Made by a program: the position numbers and the translations under genes
Shown: positions 28,701-37,291 of the stretch, piece after piece
Layout: each line of letters starts with the position of its first letter
How positions within the stretch are numbered: the first letter of the stretch is position 1
The notes under the pieces: generated by a model
What the model was told of the DNA's origin: nothing
Seen by the model: only the letters and a program-made list of their open reading frames with translations
Database searches by the model: none
Assembly (NCBI GenBank): GCA_947379755.1
Contig: CANCOC010000005.1
Location: 1-64,000 of the forward strand
Direction of reading: 5' to 3'
Length of the DNA: 64,000 bases
DNA from: Alcaligenaceae bacterium
GTDB taxonomy: Bacteria > Pseudomonadota > Gammaproteobacteria > Burkholderiales > Burkholderiaceae_B

Positions 28701-28916
28701 GGACTTGGACTATTACCTGCCGCGTTATCACACGACATTGGCAGTGAAACAAATAGACCTTTTGCCTGCGTGATTGTGGGTGGAATTGCGACCGGGACAA
28801 TTTTCATGCTGTTGATTCTCCCTGCTGCGCTCAGACTCTTTGGCAACTTTTCCGAGGCGACTGACCCGATCGACAAGCAAGCGCCCCTACCGGCGGACTC
28901 CACATCAAATGCATGA
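25764..28916 (+). CDS. Heavy-metal-type RND efflux pump (CzcA/CusA family)
   Basis: The 1050-residue inner-membrane antiporter has the RND layout of helix 1, a large periplasmic loop, helices 2-6, a second loop and helices 8-12. Helix 4 carries the HME motif AVDFGIIIDSAVVIVE, with D392, D398 and E405 at the same spacing as the proton-relay residues D402, D408 and E415 of CzcA. This places it with divalent cation exporters (Zn, Co, Cd) more than with the Cu/Ag pump CusA. After the glutamate it reads AL where CzcA has N, so substrate assignment is uncertain. Starts on the last base of the adaptor gene. Confidence 0.92.
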   Translation: MIDRLIIFALTQRMFVLVLIAVLIGSGGYALSNLPIEAFPDVQDVQVRVISQLPGQPPEDMERTVTLPIEREMAGIPNLTNVRSVTMTGLSIVTLTFAEGTDNYFARQQTMEKLSTVVLPTGVQPQLAPLSTAVGEVYRYSIVAPGMSDVDVRTLQDWTIRPALRMTPGVADVVSFGGAIKEFHIEVDPLALRKYQITLNQLSQAVNNGNSSAGGGLVRHGDASLVVRSAGLFGSLEDIRKVVIAARQGQSITVGDVAVVSESERPRYGIVAVDQQDSIIEGIVSMTKGGNPSKINAALKARIELLAPKLPPGVKIVPIYDRTELVTHTVATVVHNLIVGALLVFAVLVIFLSSWIAALVVAAVIPLALLFAFILMNSLGVSANLISLGAVDFGIIIDSAVVIVEALMVRLAVTSAGETSPRGAISNRMHALHRTLTDMSRPVLFSKAIIILAFVPIFTFQRVEGKIFTPVALTLTFALVGAVLLTFTLLPTLLAYVVQWRPLTEKHKPWLDHLQERYRVLVILAMKHARKTILISCIPVVIAFGLATQLGSEFMPKLDEGNIWLSITLPTSSSLENTKEVERLVRAKLLAYPEVSRFISHVGRPDDGSDPKGPNNLENLVDLKPRDQWRFETKEELVSSMSKALSVIPGISTNFSQVIQDNVEESLSGFRGEIVAKISGNKLEILEEKAAQVVSVIQGIRGATDVEATRISGQSEVVVTPDRVRLARYGITIGDVSTLVNQAMSGASVTSFYDGDKRFDVVVRVDAQHRNSIDAIANLQLELPGTQVGNGTGTVALGDVATIEVREGASRILRESGSRLVIVKVNLIGRDQGSFVAEAQRSVAQEVKLPPGYELTWGGQFENSQRAAKRLMVIIPLTVLLIFSLLFWAFKSIRLASLVLGMLPFTLIGGLAALGLSGLNLSVSAAVGFIAVAGISVQNSVIMAEEVLLRIRDGQSSAQAIVDGAVSRLRPILMTALMAGLGLLPAALSHDIGSETNRPFACVIVGGIATGTIFMLLILPAALRLFGNFSEATDPIDKQAPLPADSTSNA

Positions 28917-28926
28917 GCCAAAATTG

Positions 28927-30555
28927 ATGGACTATAAAATTCACCCTCTAGCAGACTCCCTCTCAAAAATGGGAGTCTGGGTGCCTGCAAAACATATCCT
29001 GTTGTTAATGGCCTGTGCAGCACTTGCCAGTTGCGCCGTCGGACCTGATTACGAACGCCCTGCTCTGGCGGACGCTAAAAGTTATTCAACCACCCCGCTC
29101 ACTGCCAAGACAGAATCTGCGCCCTTACACACTGGAGCGGCTCAGCGCTTCGTGATCGAAAAAGATATACGCAGTGACTGGTGGACTCTCTTTCAAAATG
29201 CAGCGCTGAACGAACTGATTGAAAAATCTTTTGTCGCGAATCCAACCATCGAAGTCGCTCAGCGCGCATTGAAAGTTGCACAGGAAAATGTCTATGCGCA
29301 ACAGGGTTATTTTTTTCCGACGGTGCAAGCAAACTACACGCCCACACGCACAAAGATAGCGGGGAACTTAAGTTCAAGCGCACCTGGCATCCAGGGTGAT
29401 GGCACGCTGATTCAGGGGTATCAGGGGACGCCAGCTGATCAAGGCGGTACGGCACCATTTAACGGCTCTACACTCTACAATTTTCATACTGCGCAACTGA
29501 CTGTTGGCTTTGCCCCGGATGTGTTTGGAGGTATGCGTCGACAAGTTGAATCAATGCAGGCACAGGCTGAAGCACAGCAATTCCAGCTTCAGGCAACCTA
29601 CGTCACACTCGCCACGAATATTGTTGCCGCCGCAATTCAGGATGCCTTATTGCGCAAGCAGCTGAGCGTGACACAGGAAATGATTGATGCGAATCTTGTT
29701 GCTGTTGCTCTGGCTGAAAGACAATACAAGGCTGGGTATGCATCGTTACTCGATCTGTCCATGCAACAAAGTGCCCTAGGTCAAGTCAGACAACTGTTAC
29801 CACCGCTTCAAAAGCAATACGAACAAAATCGTGACTTGCTCAGAGTCCTGGCGGGTCTGAATCAGGATCAGGAAGTCGCATCCTTCGAGCTTGAGATGCT
29901 CAAGCTTCCTGAAGAACTGCCGCTGACCCTGCCCTCAGCACTTGTCGAACAGCGCCCTGATGTCCGCGCTGCAGAAGAGCAACTCCGTGCAGCCAACGCA
30001 CAAATTGGAGTGGCGAGGGCTGCACGCCTTCCTCAGTTCATCCTGAATGGTGCCGTCGGTGGAGCTGCTGCCAACTTTAGTCAGATGTTCTGGAATAGCG
30101 GAAACTTCTTTGGATTGGCACTGGGCATTACCCAGCCTTTATTCGATGGTGGCACTCTGCTTCATCGAGAAAAAGCTGCCATTGAAGCCCAAAAACAGGC
30201 GGCTGCGCAGTATCGTGCAACCGTGATCACGGCCTATCAAAATGTGGCGGATACTCTTCATGCAATCCAGGCCGACGCGAATGCGCTAAAAATTGCCAAC
30301 GAATTGACTGTCGCAGCAAAAACCACGTTCGATCTCACCGGGCGTCAACACGCAAACGGCTACCTTGATCGTCTTGCCCTGATCAATGCACAGCAAACAT
30401 ACAGACAGGCACTTTTGAACTCATCACAAGCCCAGGCAAGCCGCCTGGGCGACACCGCCGCACTCTTTCAGGCTCTGGGCGGTGGATGGTGGAATAAAAA
30501 AGCAGCCGACACAAGTGTGGCTGCTCTGCAAGAGGACTCAAAAACAGCGCCATAA
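28927..30555 (+). CDS. NodT-family outer membrane efflux lipoprotein
   Basis: The protein has a lipobox LASC (the lipidated cysteine is followed by AVGPDYERP, the NodT/OprM hallmark) and two outer-membrane efflux repeats with coiled coils, including VALAERQYKAGYASLLDLSMQQSAL and LVEQRPDVRAAEEQLRAANAQIGVARAA. It supplies the outer-membrane channel for the pump. The start is uncertain: ATGs at 28909, 28927 and 28969 are all in frame, giving signal segments of 42, 36 and 22 residues before the cysteine, and none has a strong Shine-Dalgarno. The 28909 option would overlap the pump gene by eight bases. Confidence 0.9.
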   Translation: MDYKIHPLADSLSKMGVWVPAKHILLLMACAALASCAVGPDYERPALADAKSYSTTPLTAKTESAPLHTGAAQRFVIEKDIRSDWWTLFQNAALNELIEKSFVANPTIEVAQRALKVAQENVYAQQGYFFPTVQANYTPTRTKIAGNLSSSAPGIQGDGTLIQGYQGTPADQGGTAPFNGSTLYNFHTAQLTVGFAPDVFGGMRRQVESMQAQAEAQQFQLQATYVTLATNIVAAAIQDALLRKQLSVTQEMIDANLVAVALAERQYKAGYASLLDLSMQQSALGQVRQLLPPLQKQYEQNRDLLRVLAGLNQDQEVASFELEMLKLPEELPLTLPSALVEQRPDVRAAEEQLRAANAQIGVARAARLPQFILNGAVGGAAANFSQMFWNSGNFFGLALGITQPLFDGGTLLHREKAAIEAQKQAAAQYRATVITAYQNVADTLHAIQADANALKIANELTVAAKTTFDLTGRQHANGYLDRLALINAQQTYRQALLNSSQAQASRLGDTAALFQALGGGWWNKKAADTSVAALQEDSKTAP

Positions 30556-30563
30556 GCTGGCGC
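30540..30563 (-). terminator. Intrinsic terminator for the recG-side minus-strand unit
   Basis: On the minus strand GCGCCA-GCTTA-TGGCGC (30547-30563) is followed by TGTTTTTG (T-run at 30540-30544), 12 bases after the DUF945 stop. It overlaps the 3' end of the convergent NodT gene. Confidence 0.65.
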
Positions 30564-30574
30564 GGTTTGACTTC

Positions 30575-31858
30575 TCACGGATAAAGAATCCCATTGATAT
30601 AGTCATCAATCACTGAAAGTGAATCGCTCACATCATGCGATTTGCCATTCGCTTTCAGTGTATTACCTGAAAAAGAGAAGCTAGATTTAAGTCCATCTTT
30701 TGAATCGGTCGCAAGGCCCAGCATCAGTGCCATCATTTTTTGACCGTTATCAACGACCTTACCTTTCGCTGCAAGCTGACCCGCTGCACGCAATGATTTT
30801 GCGGTTGAAAAACGAGTGATCTCAGTGGCATCAGATTTTAAAATCTCAATTTTGACATCGCCATTCACAGATCCTGCGCCAACCTGAGCAGAGATTTTTG
30901 GCAGTGCAATGGTGAAACCTTGATTCAGCAACTTGCGCGCAGCGATCGTCGCACGCGATTGCTCATCAGCAGTCAGGGATTGAAAATCATCTGAATCATT
31001 AGCAATAGCCGATAATGCATCCACGCTAGAAATATCCAGACCGGTAATAGCAAGATCAATCAGCAAATCTTTGATTTTCTGTCCTGCCACATTGAGACTG
31101 GCAAGTTTGTGATTCAAAACAATGTCCAGACGATCAGCGTTCTCTGAAACAGTGGACTGCAGGACAAAGCCCTCTGCCGTCCCGTCCCTGGTGCTGAGTT
31201 TGTCGATTGCAAACTGCATGGTACCTACACCATGGTTACGATTTTTGATATCAGCGGAGGCGCTGATACCAGTAATGTCAATTGGAAGTCCGTCCGTCAG
31301 CACAGTGATCTGTTCAGTTTTCCAATCGTAATTAAACGCGTTACCAAGCCAGCTCAATTGACCTGTAGATGGAGAAATCTTCAAACGGTCATTGCCATTG
31401 TTCATGACAAGCTCTGGCAACTTAAGCGATGAAAGTGCACGTCCACCATAGGCTAATTTGCCATGACCTTGAAGATGCAGCTCGGAGCCAAACATCCGGT
31501 TGAATTCTGTCCCGTACTCGCCCGCAGGTTTCATATTCCAGTCAAAACGCATGGAAGATTCAGGCAACAACAAATTAGAAATTCGATAGTCGACAACGAC
31601 AGAAAGCTTTTGTTTGCCTGTCGAGAGATCTGCACCCAAATCATTGAGACGGACTTCAAACTGGCCCTCGGAGGAAAACAATCCCTGCTTATGCTGCAAA
31701 TTCACCAGCCGAAGTGTCTTTTGCTTAGCCGTTTGTTCAACGAGCGTCCCGACCCATTTTGAAGTTGTACGTCCGACATAAATACTGGCGCCAAGCCACG
31801 TACCCACAGCCAGCGTGCCAGCGACAACAAGCGAAATACCAATTTTTTTAATAGACAT
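30575..31858 (-). CDS. DUF945 (YdgA) family protein
   Basis: A 427-residue protein with one N-terminal membrane anchor (KKIGISLVVAGTLAVGTWLGASIYVG) and a long beta-rich periplasmic part. The YVGRTTSKWVGTLVEQ start and the LVNLQHKQGLFSSEGQFEVRL segment match DUF945/YdgA, a family of unclear function in the proteobacterial envelope. It begins three bases after the proC stop and is the last gene before a terminator. Confidence 0.82.
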   Translation of the reverse strand: MSIKKIGISLVVAGTLAVGTWLGASIYVGRTTSKWVGTLVEQTAKQKTLRLVNLQHKQGLFSSEGQFEVRLNDLGADLSTGKQKLSVVVDYRISNLLLPESSMRFDWNMKPAGEYGTEFNRMFGSELHLQGHGKLAYGGRALSSLKLPELVMNNGNDRLKISPSTGQLSWLGNAFNYDWKTEQITVLTDGLPIDITGISASADIKNRNHGVGTMQFAIDKLSTRDGTAEGFVLQSTVSENADRLDIVLNHKLASLNVAGQKIKDLLIDLAITGLDISSVDALSAIANDSDDFQSLTADEQSRATIAARKLLNQGFTIALPKISAQVGAGSVNGDVKIEILKSDATEITRFSTAKSLRAAGQLAAKGKVVDNGQKMMALMLGLATDSKDGLKSSFSFSGNTLKANGKSHDVSDSLSVIDDYINGILYP

Positions 31859-31861
31859 AAG

Positions 31862-32695
31862 TTAATTCCCGAATTCGATGGATAGTTCTGCTGCACGGGC
31901 ATTTGCCGCTTGCATCGCCGCACTGACAATGTCTGAAAACTGCCTGCTATTGAATACATCAAGCGCAGCTGCAGTCGTGCCGCCTTTGGAGGTGACACGT
32001 TCACGCAGGATGGCTGGAGTCACGTCTGACTCAGCAGCAAGTTTGGTCGAGCCTGCAAGCGTCCCGAGAGCCAGTTGCCTGGCCTGATCAGCGGACAGAC
32101 CCAATGCGATTGCACCGGCAATCAAGGATTCAATAAAAAGAAATACGTATGCAGGACCGCTCCCTGATAGCGCAGTCACGGCATCAATCGCACGATCATC
32201 GTCTACCCAGACGACTTCACCCACAGCAGATAACAGTGTCGTAGCAAGCGAACGTTCCGTCAGTCCAAGCGAAAGCGGTGCCGTCATGCCCGTCACCCCA
32301 ACACCTGCGAGTGCAGGTGTATTGGGCATGCAGCGCACAATGCGTTCAAAGTGCTGATCATTGTCACCTAGCCATCTTGACAGGGATGCAAGGGCAATAC
32401 CTGCAGCAATGCTGATGACCAGGGTCTCGGGCTTGAGAAAAGCACGGGTCGAGCAGACGACTTCGCGCATTTGCTGAGGCTTAACCGCAAACACCCAGAC
32501 GTCATACTCGGACAAAATCGGGTTTGCAGAGTCTGCTACGCTGACTCCGCGCGTTTGCCACTGCTCGCGCAAGACGTCAGACAATTCAATGATATGAATA
32601 TTCGAGGCCGGGCAGCTGGAATTTAGCCATCCAGACACCAGAGCGTTGGCCATGTTGCCACCGCCAATGACTGCAACAGAAGGAAACTTATTCAT
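31862..32695 (-). CDS. proC: Pyrroline-5-carboxylate reductase
   Basis: ProC reduces pyrroline-5-carboxylate to proline with NAD(P)H. The 277-residue protein has the dinucleotide motif VIGGGNMANAL near the N-terminus, RCMPNTPALAGVGVTGM, and the C-terminal signature with ALSGSGPAYVFLFIE and LRERVTSKGGTTAAALDVF. It starts 14 bases after ubiA and ends three bases before the DUF945 gene. Confidence 0.96.
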   Translation of the reverse strand: MNKFPSVAVIGGGNMANALVSGWLNSSCPASNIHIIELSDVLREQWQTRGVSVADSANPILSEYDVWVFAVKPQQMREVVCSTRAFLKPETLVISIAAGIALASLSRWLGDNDQHFERIVRCMPNTPALAGVGVTGMTAPLSLGLTERSLATTLLSAVGEVVWVDDDRAIDAVTALSGSGPAYVFLFIESLIAGAIALGLSADQARQLALGTLAGSTKLAAESDVTPAILRERVTSKGGTTAAALDVFNSRQFSDIVSAAMQAANARAAELSIEFGN

Positions 32696-32709
32696 CTTGT
32701 TCCAAAAAA

Positions 32710-33579
32710 TCAGGGAAAAACCGATTCAACAAAAATACCTGCAAATACTGCACATCCAAACCACGTATTGTGAAGAAAAGCTTTAAAACAGGCGGCACGC
32801 TCGCGATGACGAATCCAGTAAAGGTGGGTGCTCCCGATGACAGACGCAATACCCAGAGCAACCCAGTAAGGCCAGTGATAACCCAGCAGCACACCCGCCC
32901 AGCTTAACAACAGAATGGTCAGCCCATAAAACAATCCGACGCACAGCACATCATAGCGACCGAAGGTGATCGCTGAAGTTTTGAGCCCCAGGCGTTCATC
33001 ATCGTCGCGATCTACCATGGCGTACTCCGTGTCGTAGGCGATTGCCCAGCACACATTGGCAAGCAGCATGACCCACGCGGCAAGTGGAATCATATTCTGA
33101 ATTGAGGCAAAGCCCATCGGAATACCAAAACCGAACGCGATACCGAGATACGCCTGCGGAATGGCAAAAAACCGTTTGAATAAAGGGTAGGTAACGGCCA
33201 GCACCGCAGCGACACATGCCAATCCAAGTGTCAGCATGTTCAGAGGCAGTATCAGCAACAGGCTCAACAAACCAAGTACAGCCGCGACCCAGAGTGCTTC
33301 TTTGGGCTGAATCTGTCCTGAAGTTAATACGCGCTGTTCGGTCCGCTTGACGTGCAAATCTACATCACGATCAAAATAGTCGTTCATCGCGCAACCTGCT
33401 GAACGCATCAGCACGGTTCCTGCGACGTAAATACACAGGATCGGCAAGGATGGCCAGCCTTTGCTTGCTGCAAAGATTGCCCAAAGTGTTGGCCACAACA
33501 GCAACATAATGCCAATCGGTTTGTCGATGCGCACCAGTTTTGCATATAACGCAAGACGGGATAAAAGAAGTGAATACAT
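32710..33579 (-). CDS. ubiA: 4-hydroxybenzoate polyprenyltransferase
   Basis: UbiA attaches the polyprenyl tail to 4-hydroxybenzoate in ubiquinone synthesis at the inner membrane. The 289-residue protein has about eight membrane helices, the first aspartate motif NDYFDRDVDLHVKRT (N66, D67, D70, D74) and the second DTEYAMVDRDDDERLG motif, which bind prenyl diphosphate through magnesium. It is 41 bases downstream of oxyR and leads into proC. Confidence 0.96.
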   Translation of the reverse strand: MYSLLLSRLALYAKLVRIDKPIGIMLLLWPTLWAIFAASKGWPSLPILCIYVAGTVLMRSAGCAMNDYFDRDVDLHVKRTEQRVLTSGQIQPKEALWVAAVLGLLSLLLILPLNMLTLGLACVAAVLAVTYPLFKRFFAIPQAYLGIAFGFGIPMGFASIQNMIPLAAWVMLLANVCWAIAYDTEYAMVDRDDDERLGLKTSAITFGRYDVLCVGLFYGLTILLLSWAGVLLGYHWPYWVALGIASVIGSTHLYWIRHRERAACFKAFLHNTWFGCAVFAGIFVESVFP

Positions 33580-33620
33580 ACCGAGTCAATCCCTAGCGAA
33601 ACAAGAAAATGTGTAATCAG

Positions 33621-34565
33621 TCATTGTGTGACGGCTGTATCGTTCAACATGGTCACCCCTTCGAGCTGACAGGCATACACGGCATCAGCTAGCGCGGTAA
33701 TCGCGGAAAGCCTGGGGAAACTTTTACGCCAGGCCAATACAATCCTGCGATCCGGTACAGGCCGCTCAAAAGGGATATAGCTGAGCAGGGAACTATTACG
33801 ATCATGTGTCTGGACTGCAGACATCGGCATCACGGTGATACCGATTCCAGCTGCAACCATATGGCGGATTGTTTCGAGCGAAGAGCCTTCGAATGTTCTC
33901 TGAATGCCTTCACTCGAAGCAGCAAACCGGGACAACTCAGGACATACCTCGAGCACCTGGTCACGAAAGCAATGGCCCGAACCCAGCAACAGCATATTCT
34001 GCTGCTTGAGATCGGTGGCCGAAATGCAGGCACGATTGGCCCACTCGTGCGTGGCAGGAGTCGCCACAATGAATTGCTCGTCATAAAGCGCCTGTGTGAC
34101 CAGGCCTGTTTCAGGCAAAGGCAACGCCATAATGGCGCAGTCGATTTCGCCCTGGCGCAACAGTTCGATCAGCCTGTGGGTGAAGTTTTCCTGCAAAATC
34201 AGTGGCATCTGTGGTGTGCGTTCGATCTGGGTCGGTACCAGTTTGGGCAAGAGGTAAGGTCCGATCGTATGAATCACACCCACGCGCAAGGGGCCTGCCA
34301 GCGGGTCATTTCCCAAACGGGCGATTTCCTTGAGATTCGCGCTTTCTTCGAGTACTTTTTGAGCCTGTGATACCAGTTGCTGCCCGACAGGAGTGACGCC
34401 GATTTCATTGCCACCACGCTCAAATATTGTCACTCCGAGTTCTTCTTCAAGCTTTTTGATTGCAACGGACAATGTGGGCTGACTGACAAAACAGGCCTCT
34501 GCTGCGCGACCAAAATGGCGCTCGCGTGCCACGGCTACGATGTATTTCAGTTCGGTCAATGTCAT
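33621..34565 (-). CDS. oxyR: Hydrogen peroxide-inducible transcriptional regulator OxyR
   Basis: A 314-residue LysR-type regulator with an N-terminal helix-turn-helix (ERHFGRAAEACFVSQPTLSVAIKKLE). The redox cysteines C199 and C208 lie in SGHCFRDQVLEVC, exactly the E. coli OxyR numbering, so it should sense peroxide through a C199-C208 disulfide and control catalase and peroxidase genes, none of which are in this window. It is co-directional with and 56 bases after recG, a conserved betaproteobacterial order. Confidence 0.95.
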   Translation of the reverse strand: MTLTELKYIVAVARERHFGRAAEACFVSQPTLSVAIKKLEEELGVTIFERGGNEIGVTPVGQQLVSQAQKVLEESANLKEIARLGNDPLAGPLRVGVIHTIGPYLLPKLVPTQIERTPQMPLILQENFTHRLIELLRQGEIDCAIMALPLPETGLVTQALYDEQFIVATPATHEWANRACISATDLKQQNMLLLGSGHCFRDQVLEVCPELSRFAASSEGIQRTFEGSSLETIRHMVAAGIGITVMPMSAVQTHDRNSSLLSYIPFERPVPDRRIVLAWRKSFPRLSAITALADAVYACQLEGVTMLNDTAVTQ

Positions 34566-34621
34566 GATAATGATCCCTGTAGGGCATGATTAAAAAAGAA
34601 TGTAAACAGCTGAGACATCCA

Positions 34622-36724
34622 TTAACTGCGTAAAAAGTCCTCTCTGCCACGCATCCAGCGTGCAAGGTGCCTTTGTACGATCTCAGGTGCATGCTGTCGC
34701 AATTCAGTAGCAGTCTCTCTCGCTGCGCGCACCAGCGCACTGTCTTGGGCCAGGTCAGCAAAACGCAGCAAAGTGATGCCCGACTGCTTTGAACCCAGCA
34801 TCTCGCCGGGCCCCCTCAGGTCAAGATCGCGCTGCGCGATTTCAAAACCGTCCTGTGTTTCATACATCGCACGCAGCCGCTGCCGCGCGATAAGCGACAA
34901 AGGATTTTGAAACATCAGCACACAAACTGAAGAAGCACTGCCTCGTCCGACGCGTCCGCGTAATTGATGCAGCTGTGCCAGTCCAAAGCGTTCGGCATGT
35001 TCGATGACCATCAGCGAAGCATTTGGGACGTCGACTCCGACTTCGATGACGGTTGTCGCCACCAGTACCTGTATCAGCCCCGCCCTGAAATCCTGCATCA
35101 CTGCGGACTTGTCGGCGTTGGATAAACGCCCATGCACAAGTCCAATTCTCAGTTCAGGCAAGGCCGCAGACAGTGCCTGATGCGTATCGACCGCCGTTTG
35201 TAACTCCAGTGCTTCACTTTCTTCGACAAGCGGACACACCCAGTATGTTTGTTGACCATTGACTGCAGATTGCGCAATATGAGAAATGATTTCTTCACGC
35301 CGGGTGTTCGAAACGAGTTTGGTCAGAACCGGTGTGCGCCCCGGGGGCAGACCTTCGATGGAGGACACCTCAAGGTCTGCATAAAAGGTCATGGCAAGTG
35401 TACGGGGAATGGGTGTGGCGCTCATCGTCAACTGATGAGGAACCCAGTCAGGCACCTTCATGTCGTGCAACGAAACCCCCGCGCCGGGCTCGCCCTTGCG
35501 AGATAAAGATAAACGTTGACCCACGCCAAACCGGTGTTGTTCATCCACGATCACAAGTCCAAGGTTTTCAAACTCAACCGTGTCCTGAATGAGTGCCTGC
35601 GTCCCAATGATCAGACGTGCCTGACCACTGCTGATGTCTTCAAGCGCGCGTTTACGTGCGCGAGGCGTGATACTGCCGGTCAGCCAGCAGATACCGATGT
35701 CCAGCGGTTCGCACCAGGATTGCATTTTTTGGTAATGCTGCTGCGCAAGAATCTCGGTAGGTGCCATGATGGCAACCTGCACACCTGCTTCGATCGCCTG
35801 TAAGGCTGCCATCGCGGCAACAATTGTCTTGCCGCTCCCGACATCGCCTTGCAACAGTCGATACATGGGAAAATCGCGCGCAAGATCAGCACTGATTTCG
35901 CGTACAACATTGCTCTGTGACGCTGTCAGAGTAAAGGGCAAGGCACGCAGTAATCTGTTGCACAGACTTTCTGAACTGGAATTTAAAGGCAGGCTCCGGC
36001 TACGCTTGGCCCGCCGCGCATCTCGTGCGGCCGCAAGCGATAATTGCTGCGCTAGCAGTTCATCAAACTTGATACGCAACCATGCAGGATGGGTATGCTC
36101 CATCAGGGCCTCTGCATCCATCTCAGGGGTTGGCGAATGAAGCGTACGGATGGCCTCGTCAAAGGGCATCAGTGAGAGTTTCTGGATGAGGGCCTGGGGT
36201 AACGTATCCTCAAGCGACGTCTGCGCAATTGCCAGTGCAATCGCTTTGCGCAGGCTCGGCTGGCTCAGGCCATCCGTCGTGGGATAAACAGGCGTCAGCG
36301 CAGCTGGCAGCGGGGAGCTGGGTACGGTAACTTTCGGGTGGATGATCTCAAGCCCCAGGTAACCACTACGGACTTCGCCCCGGATGCGCCATCGGCGACC
36401 CGGCTTCATCTGCTGCTGCTGGCTTGGATAAAAAGTCAACCATCTGAGCGCGAGCTCACCACTGTCGTCCCTGATCGTGGCGGTCAATTGACGGCGTGGA
36501 GAGAATTTAACCTCGGCCTCAATCACTTCACCCTCGATCTGGGCGCTCATGCCACCACGCAAGTGACCAATGGGAACAATGGCTGTTTCGTCTTCGTAAC
36601 GAAGCGGCAAATGCAGGACAAAATCCTGAGGCACAAGCAGGCCCAGGCGTTCAAATTTTTGCTCAATGAGCGAACGCCCACCCTGTGCACCGTCCTCCGG
36701 TTTACTTTTGATCCTGGTCACCAT
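34622..36724 (-). CDS. recG: ATP-dependent DNA helicase RecG
   Basis: RecG reverses stalled replication forks and processes branched DNA. The 700-residue protein has the N-terminal wedge (OB-fold) domain (FERLGLLVPQDFVLHLPLRY), Walker A GDVGSGKTIVA, the DEQHRFG box, SATPIPRTLAM, and the RecG-specific C-terminal hairpin region (GRVGRGSASSVCVL ... DLDLRGPGEMLGSKQSG). The start MVTRIKSK is 45 bases from the end of ridA. Confidence 0.97.
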   Translation of the reverse strand: MVTRIKSKPEDGAQGGRSLIEQKFERLGLLVPQDFVLHLPLRYEDETAIVPIGHLRGGMSAQIEGEVIEAEVKFSPRRQLTATIRDDSGELALRWLTFYPSQQQQMKPGRRWRIRGEVRSGYLGLEIIHPKVTVPSSPLPAALTPVYPTTDGLSQPSLRKAIALAIAQTSLEDTLPQALIQKLSLMPFDEAIRTLHSPTPEMDAEALMEHTHPAWLRIKFDELLAQQLSLAAARDARRAKRSRSLPLNSSSESLCNRLLRALPFTLTASQSNVVREISADLARDFPMYRLLQGDVGSGKTIVAAMAALQAIEAGVQVAIMAPTEILAQQHYQKMQSWCEPLDIGICWLTGSITPRARKRALEDISSGQARLIIGTQALIQDTVEFENLGLVIVDEQHRFGVGQRLSLSRKGEPGAGVSLHDMKVPDWVPHQLTMSATPIPRTLAMTFYADLEVSSIEGLPPGRTPVLTKLVSNTRREEIISHIAQSAVNGQQTYWVCPLVEESEALELQTAVDTHQALSAALPELRIGLVHGRLSNADKSAVMQDFRAGLIQVLVATTVIEVGVDVPNASLMVIEHAERFGLAQLHQLRGRVGRGSASSVCVLMFQNPLSLIARQRLRAMYETQDGFEIAQRDLDLRGPGEMLGSKQSGITLLRFADLAQDSALVRAARETATELRQHAPEIVQRHLARWMRGREDFLRS

Positions 36725-36769
36725 AAGGGATGGTTCAAGTGTCAGTCTGGGTGGGTGCGCTTGTTATCT

Positions 36770-37156
36770 TCAGATCACAATGATGGCTTCAATTTCAAAA
36801 AGTGCCCCTTTTGGAAGACTCTTGACGCCAATAGTCGAACGCGCGGGGTAAGGCTCGGGCAGCAACTCAGCCATAATTCCGTTTGCAATGGCAAACTTGC
36901 CCAGATCCGTCAGAAAAAGTGTCAGTTTGACGATTTTTTCGAGACTGCCGCCTGCAGCCTCAATCACCGCTTTCATGTTTGCAAAAGACTGGCGGACCTG
37001 ATCTTCGAAATGATCCGAAATCATTTCACCGGTCGCAGGCACCAAACCAATCTGGCCTGACAGATAAACGGTACTGCCAGGTCCCGCAACCACTGCTTGC
37101 GAATAGGGGCCAACCGCGGCAGGCGCGCCATTGGTATGAATAATTGATTTGGTCAT
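36770..37156 (-). CDS. ridA: RidA family reactive enamine/imine deaminase
   Basis: RidA hydrolyses reactive 2-aminoacrylate and related imines released by PLP enzymes such as threonine dehydratase. The 128-residue protein has IIHTNGAPAAVGPYSQAV, VYLSGQIGL, catalytic R106 in YPARSTIGV and E122 in ALFEIEAI. The ATG at 37156 has GGAG six bases upstream; a start four codons earlier is possible but lies across that site. Confidence 0.95.
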   Translation of the reverse strand: MTKSIIHTNGAPAAVGPYSQAVVAGPGSTVYLSGQIGLVPATGEMISDHFEDQVRQSFANMKAVIEAAGGSLEKIVKLTLFLTDLGKFAIANGIMAELLPEPYPARSTIGVKSLPKGALFEIEAIIVI

Positions 37157-37249
37157 TTTTAGCTCCATTCTGTTAACTATCGTAGTTTAACAATCAATAG
37201 TTGAATTCGATATCTAAATATCAGTCTTAAATATATTTAAAAAAATGCG

Positions 37250-37271
37250 TACAATAATAAGAATCGTTCTC
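37250..37271 (+). promoter_or_regulatory. Fur box overlapping the iron-transport operon promoter
   Basis: AATAATAAGAATCGTTCTC (37253-37271) matches 14 of the 19 positions of the Fur consensus and has the inverted core AGAA-TCG-TTCT. It overlaps a TACAAT -10 box (37250-37255), with a weak TTAAAT -35 at 37227. Iron-loaded Fur would block transcription of the three genes that follow. Confidence 0.75.
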
Positions 37272-37291
37272 GTTTAGTTTCAGGAAATATT

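Noticed and set aside
28319-29023. 234-codon minus-strand frame across the end of the RND pump gene
   Set aside because: Antisense to conserved membrane helices of the pump; no start context or recognisable protein.
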